A stretch of 64,000 nucleotides of DNA, from the NCBI GenBank assembly GCA_947566645.1, contig CANOKL010000014.1, positions 1 to 64,000 of the forward strand. Direction: 5' to 3'. The notes beneath the pieces were generated by a model, which saw only the letters and a list, made by a program, of their open reading frames with translations, was not told where the DNA came from and ran no database searches. Each line of letters starts with the position of its first letter. Within the stretch, counting starts at the first letter, position 1. Shown here one piece after another: positions 8,998 through 16,184 of the stretch. The DNA is from an uncultured Lachnospiraceae bacterium (lineage in GTDB: Bacteria > Bacillota > Clostridia > Lachnospirales > Lachnospiraceae). The position numbers and the translations under genes were made by a program.

Positions 8998-9863
8998 TGG
9001 ATGTGAATCAATTTGCGGTTTATCAGCTTAAAAATATCCCGGAAAACAGGCAGATGCGGTTCCGCCCATACAGTGTGCTGCAAGAAAAAGGAATCCAGAT
9101 AAGGTGCAAGGACTATGAACAAGTTTATATAGGACGGATGCAGCCGGAAGATGGGCCGGAACAAATCCGCAAGCGGTTTGAACGGAAGCTGCCACGGACA
9201 TTTCATGGACATTCGATCAGCGTCAGCGACGTGCTTGTGCTGAATAAAGCGGGCGTTGTGACATCTTATTATGTAGAAAAGGAAGGGTTTACTGTTATAG
9301 CCGGGTTTATCCGGAATGGTTCTTCCGGTGCGCTTGTGTCTTTCGATACGACACACTTCCATATCGAGGGGAAAGAAGGGAGCTGGCTTGCCTTTGACAG
9401 CGTTATCATAGACGGCAGGCAGTTCTTCCTGATGGAGCATGAAACTTATGGGAAGGAAGTGGCATGGGTTGTATTGGATGAGGGTGGAAAGTTGATTGCG
9501 GACAACGTGTATCAGGGATTTGACCAGGACATCCTGCAGCAGATCAAAGATTACCTCAATCCGACGCAGAATATCACAGAGCCACAGGTGCAAGAATTAC
9601 CCATTGGTAACAGTAAGGAAAAACAGCCCCTTGAAAACTGGCAGAAATATATGGAAAATGGCGAGTACCTCCGAAGCATTGAGAGTGGGGAAGAACAAAA
9701 TTACAGCTTTATTGATGGGAATAAGAATAATGTCAAAAAGAAAAATGGCAGGGTATCTGTCCTAAAAAAACTGCGGCAGAAACAGACGGAGATTGCGAAG
9801 CGAAGTGGAAAGCCTGCACAACAGATGGAAACTATGGCAGATATGGAGCGCAGACGGAAATAA
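8994..9863 (+). CDS. YodL-domain conjugative-element protein
   Basis: 289 residues. The N-terminal YodL domain (about 5-105) has FAVYQLK, GHSISVSDVLVLN and YYVEKEGF. A second segment (115-190) has LMEHETYGKEVAWVVLDEGGKLIADNVYQGFD, matching the region at about 889-950 of the large upstream protein. The C-terminus carries SVLKKLRQKQ, a tail also seen at the end of that protein (SVLNALRERQ). The start overlaps the stop of the TTRAP gene by 4 bases; ATG 8997 is an equal alternative. The three genes form one operon ended by a strong terminator. YodL domains occur in mobile-element proteins and their biochemical role is unknown. Confidence 0.75.
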   Translation: MMDVNQFAVYQLKNIPENRQMRFRPYSVLQEKGIQIRCKDYEQVYIGRMQPEDGPEQIRKRFERKLPRTFHGHSISVSDVLVLNKAGVVTSYYVEKEGFTVIAGFIRNGSSGALVSFDTTHFHIEGKEGSWLAFDSVIIDGRQFFLMEHETYGKEVAWVVLDEGGKLIADNVYQGFDQDILQQIKDYLNPTQNITEPQVQELPIGNSKEKQPLENWQKYMENGEYLRSIESGEEQNYSFIDGNKNNVKKKNGRVSVLKKLRQKQTEIAKRSGKPAQQMETMADMERRRK

Positions 9864-9864
9864 G

Positions 9865-9910
9865 GAAAAAGGAGAAGTGACTGGCTGGTAGCCGGGACTT
9901 CTCCTTTTTC
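9865..9910 (+). terminator. Intrinsic terminator of the YodL operon
   Basis: A 14-bp perfect stem (GAAAAAGGAGAAGT paired with ACTTCTCCTTTTTC) encloses a smaller GGCT/AGCC hairpin. It is followed at once by T-rich sequence, directly after the stop codon. Confidence 0.8.
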
Positions 9911-9948
9911 TTGCTAATGTGTGACAAATCCTAACATTTTAGTATAAA

Positions 9949-10767
9949 TTAAATTTGCTGTGTTTCCTTTAAATGGTTTATTTCTGCCAGTGGCAGTTTG
10001 GTAATCTCCGCAATCTCTTCCGGGGTATCCTTCCCCCTGATAATCAGGCGGAGGGCAAATTCTTTTGTAGTTTTCAGCGCTGTTTCCAACGCTGTTTCAT
10101 TTCGCATTTCTTCTAACATCCGGCACATAATCAACACTCCTTCCTTTTCGCTTTTAAAGAACCGTACCCTGTTAGCCAGTATTTTATAATTCATATCAGA
10201 CGGGTCGGTACATGAAAAATCATGCATAAGCCGTCCGAGGGTAGTCTCATCCTGAATCTGTGAATTTACATAGATAATATGGGAATCGTCCCCAAAACAA
10301 TTTCCGGTTTCCTCTACAAAACGGTTGATGTGGTAGAGGGGAAGCCCTGCCTCCAGTACATCATTTTCCGTAATAAAGATGACAAACGATTCCGGTAGCT
10401 TCTCATATTTATCCCCCGGCTCTGTGACATTCGCATCAATCAGGCTGGAATGGTATCTTGCCCGTCTGGGGCCTGCGCCCCGGTCGCTGCGCTGTATTTC
10501 GATGTTCAGTACATTGCCGGCGCTGTCAATGGCAAATATGTCGAGCCTTGCGGAACGCCCCTGTAAGTTCTTCATATTATATTGGGAATGTACTTCAATC
10601 ACTTTCAGATCATCTTTTTTTAATATGATACGCAGTAACAGTTCCACACATTCAATATCTTCAAACACTTTCGTACAAAAATCATCATCCAGTAAGCGGA
10701 AGTTCTTCAAACGCTGCAGATCCTCCTGGTGTTTCTGGCTGTATTGTGTTCCATTGGCGGTATCCAT
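9949..10767 (-). CDS. Rpn-type recombination-promoting nuclease / PD-(D/E)XK putative transposase
   Basis: 272 residues. The nuclease core is at about 75-95: RLDIFAIDSAGNVLNIEIQ supplies the Asp and the E-x-Q of the PD-(D/E)XK family, with the upstream conserved start LRNFRLLDDDFCTKVFED-like region and ILKK. This is the PDDEXK_2/Rpn family, known for RecA-independent recombination in enterobacteria and abundant as multicopy genes in Lachnospiraceae. The C-terminal region (about 225-272) has the usual short helical tail with IIRGKDTPEEIAEITKLPLAEI. It lies opposite to the YodL operon and about 50 bases downstream of the XRE gene on the same strand, so the two may be co-transcribed. Confidence 0.8.
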   Translation of the reverse strand: MDTANGTQYSQKHQEDLQRLKNFRLLDDDFCTKVFEDIECVELLLRIILKKDDLKVIEVHSQYNMKNLQGRSARLDIFAIDSAGNVLNIEIQRSDRGAGPRRARYHSSLIDANVTEPGDKYEKLPESFVIFITENDVLEAGLPLYHINRFVEETGNCFGDDSHIIYVNSQIQDETTLGRLMHDFSCTDPSDMNYKILANRVRFFKSEKEGVLIMCRMLEEMRNETALETALKTTKEFALRLIIRGKDTPEEIAEITKLPLAEINHLKETQQI

Positions 10768-10814
10768 TGCGCTGTCAGTCCTTTCTCCAACTTAAAATTT
10801 GTATGGCAGGCTTT

Positions 10815-11027
10815 TCAGAACCGGTTGTCATCATCAAAGTGTTCCATGATGTCCTCCACCCTGCAGTGCAGGATATTACAGAGCCTGTCTATCGTGTTCA
10901 CTTCCACATTTTTGTTATGCCTTAACCTGTTAAGCTGCGAGCGGTTGATATTGTAGTGCGTGTAAAGGTCATACTGCGTCACGCCCTTTTCCTTCATGGT
11001 TGCCCATAGTCGGTCATATGTTATCAT
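10815..11027 (-). CDS. XRE/Cro-type helix-turn-helix regulator
   Basis: 70 residues, essentially one helix-turn-helix domain of the Cro/CI type: VTQYDLYTHYNINRSQLNRLRHNKNVEVNTIDRLCNILHC is the canonical helix pattern of the HTH_26 group. It is divergent from the membrane-protein gene at 11145. A 7-bp inverted repeat centred on a TATAAT hexamer in the shared promoter region is a plausible operator for it. Such small regulators are frequent in clostridial conjugative elements. It probably represses the divergent gene, itself or the nuclease gene downstream. Confidence 0.8.
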   Translation of the reverse strand: MITYDRLWATMKEKGVTQYDLYTHYNINRSQLNRLRHNKNVEVNTIDRLCNILHCRVEDIMEHFDDDNRF

Positions 11028-11095
11028 TTTATTTTCCGCCTTCGTTCAAATGCTGCTTGTATTACTTCTATTATCCATGTAAAATTATTTAAACA

Positions 11096-11119
11096 ATAGT
11101 GTGCGTATAATGACACTAT
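11096..11119. promoter_or_regulatory. Candidate operator over a -10 box
   Basis: ATAGTGT at 11096-11102 and ACACTAT at 11113-11119 form a perfect inverted repeat. The 10-base spacer contains TATAAT. The position between the divergent XRE gene and the membrane-protein gene suggests autoregulation. Confidence 0.45.
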
Positions 11120-11144
11120 AAAATACAGGGAAGGTGGAAAGAAA

Positions 11145-11666
11145 ATGAAGAAGGAAAAGGTTAAGGAAAGCCTGTCACAATGGCAGAAAGGATTTTATTA
11201 CAGACAGAGGGAGGCTGACACTGTAATGCACAGAGGAATATTTTATCTTTTGGTGTTTTTGGTGTTTGCTGGCTTGATCCAGTACGGAAAAGAAAAGTAC
11301 CCGGAATGGAAGGAGGCACATTCGGGCATTCCTGATGCAGTAAGCAGCATGTCACTAAATAATGACCATCATCTGAAGGTCGTTGCCAACAGCAGCCGGA
11401 TTGAGGATAAGGAAGGATTGGCAAGAGAAATTATTCATATGTGCCAGGACAATTCTTTTCATTCCATCCGTTTTTCAACAGACATAAATGGTTATCCCTC
11501 AGAACTTCACATTTCGGTGTATCTGAACCGGAAGGAAGTGGAAGGAGGGGAGCCTGTCTTTGAGATCGATTTTTCCACGGATGATTTTAGCGGGGAATAC
11601 GATATAAAAAATGATGCAGATAAGTTTCGGCTTTATCTGGATGGGGAAGAAATAGAATTTTATTGA
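11145..11666 (+). CDS. Single-pass membrane protein of unknown function
   Basis: 173 residues, not recognised. A basic N-terminus (about 1-27) is followed by one hydrophobic segment at about 30-46 (IFYLLVFLVFAGLIQY). The remaining 120 residues are predicted outside, are mixed polar, and contain alternating strand-like stretches (HSIRFSTDINGYPSELHISVYLN, VFEIDFSTDDFSGEYDI) ending in EIEFY. The start has GGAAGGTGG about 8 bases upstream. It sits alone between the XRE gene and the convergent relaxase gene, within a mobilisation region, so an element-specific role is likely, but none can be assigned. Confidence 0.65.
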   Translation: MKKEKVKESLSQWQKGFYYRQREADTVMHRGIFYLLVFLVFAGLIQYGKEKYPEWKEAHSGIPDAVSSMSLNNDHHLKVVANSSRIEDKEGLAREIIHMCQDNSFHSIRFSTDINGYPSELHISVYLNRKEVEGGEPVFEIDFSTDDFSGEYDIKNDADKFRLYLDGEEIEFY

Positions 11667-11682
11667 TGGAGAAGAAGATTCA

Positions 11683-11716
11683 GCCGGACGGATTTTTGTA
11701 TTCCAATCCATCCGGC
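11683..11716. terminator. Hairpin between convergent genes
   Basis: GCCGGACGGATT and AATCCATCCGGC form a 12-bp stem with one wobble pair. The hairpin lies between the stop of the membrane-protein gene and the stop of the relaxase gene. The T-run is weak on both sides. Confidence 0.5.
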
Positions 11717-11742
11717 AATAGAGTAACAGGCTGATATAATCT

Positions 11743-13395
11743 TTAGGAAATGTCTTTGGTTTTCTTTTTTTCTGGCTGTTTGGCATATGACTGTCCTAAA
11801 ATTTTATCAACATTGGCACAGACGGTATTCAATTCTTTTTGGTAATCCCGGTAGTAGTGATAGGTTTTTTGTATTTCTTTTTTCTCTTGCAATAGCTGTG
11901 CTTTTTCTGATTTCAGCAGTTTTATTGAAGGGAGATGGCTATCTGCAGACTGCTCTTTTAGGAATTTCCTTGCAGTTTCATAGAGGGCGATTTCTGCAGA
12001 ATGTTCCTGCCGGAACTGCCCTTTGTTCTTTGCTTTACAAAATTGCTGGTAGACAGATTTGTTGGCAAGGTACTGGCCTGTGTAATGAATCTGTTCATTA
12101 ACCTTTCGGAGTTTATCTTCTACAGATTTCAAGTCCTTTCTGGAACCGGAAGCATGGCTCTTAATCTCCGAAAAAGAGTCTTCCAGGGAATCCCTCGTAT
12201 CATAACCATGCTCTTGTATGTAAGCGACAGTCTTAGCCATTTCCTTCAGATTGGAAAGTTTTACTTTATTGGCATAGGCGGCGCTCTGCTGTGCTTTCAC
12301 GCAAGTCTGCAGGTCGGTCACAAGCCGCAGGTCAGATCTGACAAACAGGATTGTGATGGGTTCTTCCTGTTCAGGGGTGGAATCCCGGTTTACAGATGGT
12401 TTCACTGCTGTATCATACTCTTCCGGCACATTCAGCCTCTTTTTATTTTTCCTTTTGATTGCATTTTCTGCAAACAGTTTCAAAAGATAATCGGCTCCGT
12501 AATGTGTGCCGAGCATTCTTTCCGTAATACATTTGCTGCGTTCGGGGTGGAGGTAACTGAACCTACCCCGGCTGGTTTTGAACTTAATGCTGTATTTTTC
12601 CATAAGCAATTTTTGAAATTCTTCCAGGCTGCAAGAACTGGCAGAGGCTTCCTTGATTGCGGTTCGGAGAAATTCTTTCTGTGTCTGAAAAACTGTCTTA
12701 CGTGGGGTAAGGCCGTCTGCCAGAATCTGGCTGTTGCGCTCATCCAGTTTCTTTTGTCCCCTTTGTTTTACCCGGTATTCCCGGTCTGTGATTTTCTTTT
12801 CTGCAGGAGCAAGCAGATCTACCTGATGCAGACGTTCCCGATGGCATATATCCATAAGGGATTGCTTTAAGTGTGTCAGGTAATCTTTGGATACATGGTG
12901 CTTGTATCCTGCACGGGAATCACATGGCCGCTCCATGAAGTCCTGGCGTTCTACATTAAATTTCCGTAGACTGTTAATTACGATATGTACATGGATGTTG
13001 CCGCTTTCGTTATGTCCGTCCATGTGTGTGCAGACGAGAGCCTGATGTCCGGGGAAATTTTTGTGGGCATATTCTAAACCGATCTGCTGTGCCTGTTCCC
13101 CGGTCAGTCCATTTTCTTTTGCATCCTTTGGGTCAAAGCTGATAATGTAATGATGGGACTTGATCTCATCATAGGATTTGTTTTTGTGGTACAGGGCATT
13201 CAGTTCCCGGCATTCCATGTCGAACGTGAAGGGGTCACAGTTTATGCCATCCATGATATATCCCTTGCGTGGAATCAAATCGCCGTTTTCATCAAGCAGC
13301 GGTTTGTTCGTATTTTCGTCATACTGGAACATGAGATACCGCTGAGCTTCTCCATAGTCGGCGTTTTTACTCGCTATGTGTTTCAGTATTGCCAT
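11743..13395 (-). CDS. Relaxase / mobilisation nuclease (MobA/VirD2 type)
   Basis: 550 residues. The N-terminal relaxase domain (about 1-260) carries HHYIISF at 81-87 and the metal-binding box GNIHVHIVINS (H135, H137, N141), the HxHxxxN motif of MOBP-type relaxases; tyrosines near the N-terminus (Y14, Y20) are candidate nucleophiles. Residues 260-320 contain a conserved segment with KFKTSRGRFSYLHPERSK, and the C-terminal third is helical and Lys/Gln-rich. It would nick oriT and pilot the strand into the recipient. The start overlaps the end of mobC by 29 bases. No coupling protein or type IV secretion genes are in view, so the element is either mobilizable or has its transfer genes to the left of the window. 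Confidence 0.9.
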   Translation of the reverse strand: MAILKHIASKNADYGEAQRYLMFQYDENTNKPLLDENGDLIPRKGYIMDGINCDPFTFDMECRELNALYHKNKSYDEIKSHHYIISFDPKDAKENGLTGEQAQQIGLEYAHKNFPGHQALVCTHMDGHNESGNIHVHIVINSLRKFNVERQDFMERPCDSRAGYKHHVSKDYLTHLKQSLMDICHRERLHQVDLLAPAEKKITDREYRVKQRGQKKLDERNSQILADGLTPRKTVFQTQKEFLRTAIKEASASSCSLEEFQKLLMEKYSIKFKTSRGRFSYLHPERSKCITERMLGTHYGADYLLKLFAENAIKRKNKKRLNVPEEYDTAVKPSVNRDSTPEQEEPITILFVRSDLRLVTDLQTCVKAQQSAAYANKVKLSNLKEMAKTVAYIQEHGYDTRDSLEDSFSEIKSHASGSRKDLKSVEDKLRKVNEQIHYTGQYLANKSVYQQFCKAKNKGQFRQEHSAEIALYETARKFLKEQSADSHLPSIKLLKSEKAQLLQEKKEIQKTYHYYRDYQKELNTVCANVDKILGQSYAKQPEKKKTKDIS

Positions 13396-13759
13396 GAAAA
13401 TCGCCTGCCATTTTTAAAACTTCGTATTTCAGTTCATAAATTCTTGAAACGCTCTGTTCGATTGCCTTGCGCATTGCCTGTGAATGGATGCCGCCGCTGT
13501 TAAAGTGCCTTGCAATCTGGTTTAAGTTGCTGCCGATCTTTCCAAACTCTGCAACCAGCTTTTTCAGTTCCGGCAGGTCTGCCACAATCTCATATTTTGC
13601 GATTACTTTTTGCTTCATAACCTGTTTTCGGACATACTCTGCCAGAGGGAGGTTTGCGGATTTTGCGTTTTCAGCTACGATTTCATATTCTGTGTCTGTG
13701 AGCCGGAGCATGATCTGATGTTTGTGCCGCAGTTCTTTCTCTTTCTTTGGTCTTGCCAT
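13367..13759 (-). CDS. MobC-like relaxosome accessory protein
   Basis: 130 residues from ATG 13759; a longer frame to 13792 has no ribosome-binding site, whereas 13759 has AAAGGA close upstream. A basic N-terminus (MARPKKEKELRHKHQIMLRL) and a ribbon-helix-helix-like segment (LTDTEYEIVAENAKSANLPLAEYVRKQVM) precede the MobC signature region with KKLVAEFGKIGSNLNQIARHFN. MobC proteins bind oriT and help the relaxase melt the nick region. It is coupled to the relaxase gene, and the 800-base non-coding stretch upstream holds the inverted repeats proposed as oriT. Confidence 0.85.
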   Translation of the reverse strand: MARPKKEKELRHKHQIMLRLTDTEYEIVAENAKSANLPLAEYVRKQVMKQKVIAKYEIVADLPELKKLVAEFGKIGSNLNQIARHFNSGGIHSQAMRKAIEQSVSRIYELKYEVLKMAGDFHGNTETHSE

Positions 13760-13910
13760 TCCATAATTCCTTTCTGAAAAAAACGTATTCATAATATAAG
13801 CCGATTAGAGGGTATGAGTGGGAAGTGAAAAAGAACTTTTTGTAGAAATATCTTAGATTTTTACGTGATGGGAACAATCACGCTGCGACTATTTACAATA
13901 GGAGCCAGTC

Positions 13911-14052
13911 TGCATATTTTCCAAATATGCAATAACCGAGGGCATGGGGAGCGGAATCCCTATCAAGGTTGCCGGGTAAGCAAAATCCACAAAGTGGGTT
14001 TTGAGTTACTCCGGCGAAACTTGCCCTTTATGTCAGAATTAAAATAAAGGGC
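13911..14052. other. Putative oriT: three consecutive inverted repeats upstream of mobC
   Basis: TGCATATTT/AAATATGCA (13911-13931, 3-base loop), an extended hairpin at 13971-14015 with inner arms AAAATCCAC/GTGGGTTTT, and GCCCTTTAT/ATAAAGGGC (14023-14052). Clustered inverted repeats in the region just upstream of mobC-relaxase genes are the usual layout of an origin of transfer. The nick site cannot be placed from sequence alone. Confidence 0.5.
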
Positions 14053-14575
14053 ATTATCCGAGAAGTTTTAGTACTAAAAAAATATCTTGAAAAGCGAAGT
14101 TTATTGGCAATTTCTAAAAATGTCTTGAATGGTCACTCAAATATTTAGATCATAAATACAATACGTTTCTTAAAATTTTTCGGAAATGCTCTTTTTATCT
14201 CGAATTTTTATACATTATATCTAACTTGTATTTAGAGAATATTGAGTAAAATCGCTATGAGTTATCTTGGCAGTTGTGAGCAGATTTGCAGGTGTTTCAT
14301 ATAATTTGATGCTTCGATGGAAAGTAAAGATGTTGAATTTGAAACAGCACAGGAAGAAATATGTTTTTTGTTGTTCAGGCTTTTGCATTGTGGGCAATAG
14401 CATCCTTTTTTACTTCGAGGTTGTACTAGACGGTCAATCCTTAATGAGATGATAGAGAAAAAGTATAATGGGTTTAGACGATATGCAAAAAGGCAACGTC
14501 AATATTATATGAAAGTAAAAAACATGCGACTACCTATTCTATAATGAAGCGAAGTAGTTATAAAAGAGAGTATCG
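14053..14575. other. AT-rich stretch without a supportable gene
   Basis: Only short broken frames are present, for example 14267-14452 and a frame around 14450-14545 reading KKYNGFRRYAKRQRQYYMKV. They lack ribosome-binding sites and recognisable motifs and may be remnants of decayed genes. Confidence 0.5.
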
Positions 14576-15013
14576 TTATTTGTTTTCAAGCATTGCGTGA
14601 TAGTCACTCACAATTGTTTCCATTGTTATAGATTTCATGCTGGATATCAGATCTCTTCTCAATGTGCTATATGTTTGGTTAAGCACATTATTTATATTTC
14701 TTCCAACCGGACAAAAAGGAGACGGAGTGGAGTGAATACTTATCATTTTGTCAACTGCTTTTGGATCTACTGCCATACAAATTCGATAGAGCGTAATATT
14801 CTGAATGGGAACAGCAAGTGTTGTGCCGCCTGTTCCAAATTTTACACTTATCATTCCATCTTTTTTCATTGCACTGATAATATTTCTAATGGTAACCGGA
14901 TTGCATCCTGTAGAGAGAGAAAGCAATTCACTTGTTACCTTTTTCCTTTTACCATATTCATTTATAAATATCAGACAGTGGACGGCAATTGAACACTTAT
15001 TACTAATATGCAT
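14576..15013 (-). CDS. Rrf2-family transcriptional regulator
   Basis: 145 residues. The winged-helix N-terminus typical of Rrf2 proteins is clear: ISNKCSIAVHCLIFI, TSELLSLSTGCNPVTIRNIISAMKKDGMI, and the wing VKFGTGGTTL. The C-terminal half contains a single Cys in SPFCPVGRNIN rather than the three-Cys iron-sulfur cluster set of IscR or NsrR, so it resembles the YwnA/CymR-like branch that senses by other means. It is divergent from the EFR1 ferredoxin gene and shares a 125-base promoter region with inverted repeats, so it probably represses that gene and itself. Confidence 0.85.
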   Translation of the reverse strand: MHISNKCSIAVHCLIFINEYGKRKKVTSELLSLSTGCNPVTIRNIISAMKKDGMISVKFGTGGTTLAVPIQNITLYRICMAVDPKAVDKMISIHSTPSPFCPVGRNINNVLNQTYSTLRRDLISSMKSITMETIVSDYHAMLENK

Positions 15014-15058
15014 AATATCAATCCTCCTCCGTTTGCCATTTTACCATACAATATCAAT

Positions 15059-15123
15059 GATGTAAATATTGACAATACACCAAAAATAAAATATAATAAA
15101 AGGTGTAGTTTTATTTTTTACAT
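15059..15123 (+). promoter_or_regulatory. Consensus promoter with flanking inverted repeats, upstream of EFR1
   Basis: TTGACA at 15069-15074, a 17-base spacer and TATAAT at 15092-15097. TACACC and GGTGTA bracket the -10 box, and GATGTAAA (15059) and TTTACATC (15116) form an outer inverted pair. This is a likely Rrf2 operator. Confidence 0.7.
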
Positions 15124-15138
15124 CTAAGGAGGAAATAA

Positions 15139-15894
15139 ATGAAGTATTATCAGATTGTTTTTAGTCCGACAGGTGGAACAGAAAAAGTTGCAAAAGCAGT
15201 TACACGGAGCTGGCCTCAAGTTGAAATGATTGATCTGTCTGCTTCAGCTACCAATTATAAGGACATTTCGTTAGAGAAAAATTCTCTCGTTATAATTGCA
15301 ATGCCATCCTTTGGAGGAGTTGCACCTCAACTTGCTTTGAATCGTCTTGCCATGATTAAAGGAAACGAATCAAAATGCGCGATTGCTGTAGTCTATGGAA
15401 ATCGGGCTTATGAGGATACTCTTGTCCAGATGGAGGATTATGCCCAAAAAGCTGGACTTCAAGTAATTGCTGCAATCTCCGCTGTGGCAGAACACTCTAT
15501 CATACACAAGTATGCAACTGGAAGACCTAATTTAGAAGATTGTAAAGAACTAGAAAAATTCGGAAAGCAGATTCTTGAAAAAGCAGTTTCTGATGATTGG
15601 CTCAAACCACATATTCCTGGAAACAGACCATACAAAAAAGCCGGAGCCGGAATGGTTCCAAAAGCAGATTCTTCCTGTACTGTTTGTGGATTATGTGCGT
15701 TGAAATGCCCTGCAGAAGCTATTTCTATGGATAATCTTAAAATATCTGACAAAAGTAAATGCATATCATGTATGCGGTGCGTATCTATATGTCCCGTACA
15801 TGCCAGAAAAGTTAGCAGATTTATAACTTTTATTGCTTCATCAGCAATAAAAAAGGCTTGCTCTGCTGAAAAAGCAAATGAATTGTATATCTAA
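15139..15894 (+). CDS. EFR1-family flavodoxin-ferredoxin protein
   Basis: 251 residues. The N-terminal flavodoxin-like domain (1-150) has the FMN-phosphate loop FSPTGGTEKVAKAV. The C-terminal domain has two 4Fe-4S motifs: CTVCGLCALKCP and CISCMRCVSICP, with Ala/Val positions as in bacterial ferredoxins. It is a soluble electron-transfer protein whose partner is unknown. These EFR1 proteins are common in Lachnospiraceae. AAGGAGG precedes the start. The divergent Rrf2 regulator suggests redox or metabolite control. A terminator follows at once, so it is a single-gene unit. Confidence 0.9.
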   Translation: MKYYQIVFSPTGGTEKVAKAVTRSWPQVEMIDLSASATNYKDISLEKNSLVIIAMPSFGGVAPQLALNRLAMIKGNESKCAIAVVYGNRAYEDTLVQMEDYAQKAGLQVIAAISAVAEHSIIHKYATGRPNLEDCKELEKFGKQILEKAVSDDWLKPHIPGNRPYKKAGAGMVPKADSSCTVCGLCALKCPAEAISMDNLKISDKSKCISCMRCVSICPVHARKVSRFITFIASSAIKKACSAEKANELYI

Positions 15895-15915
15895 AAATCT
15901 TTATCATATACTTAG

Positions 15916-15951
15916 ACCCTCCCAGTGATTTAAAGTGGGAGGGTTATTTTT
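15916..15951 (+). terminator. Intrinsic terminator after EFR1
   Basis: ACCCTCCCA pairs with TGGGAGGGT (9 bp, 11-base loop), followed by TATTTTTTG. Confidence 0.85.
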
Positions 15952-16089
15952 TGCATAATTATCCGGATGAGGCTATGGGAATTATGTCTTGCTTACTGCG
16001 ATGCTTTATTAAAGAAAATATATCAATTATATAAGATACTTTTTATAAAAATATGTCAATTTTATTATTCAAAAACAAAATATGAAAAG

Positions 16090-16122
16090 AAAATATCAAT
16101 GAATATGACTAGAATAAACAAT
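16090..16122 (+). promoter_or_regulatory. 33-base box shared with the GH30 gene, copy 1
   Basis: AAAATATCAATGAATATGA is identical to 27759-27777. It is followed after 5 variable bases by ATAAACAAT, which matches ATAGACAAT at the same offset in the second copy. The box is about 60 bases upstream of the GH78 start, where an activator site would be expected. Confidence 0.55.
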
Positions 16123-16184
16123 CGAAAAAAATAAGAAAAGAATTATAATTTATATAGAAAAAATAATGATACGGGAGGAGAGAG

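Noticed and set aside
10379..10795. Forward-strand open frame opposite the Rpn-type nuclease gene
   Set aside because: It is antisense to a gene with clear PD-(D/E)XK motifs and has no domain or ribosome-binding site of its own.
14267..14452. Small gene after the oriT region
   Set aside because: No ribosome-binding site or recognisable motif; adjacent frames are broken.
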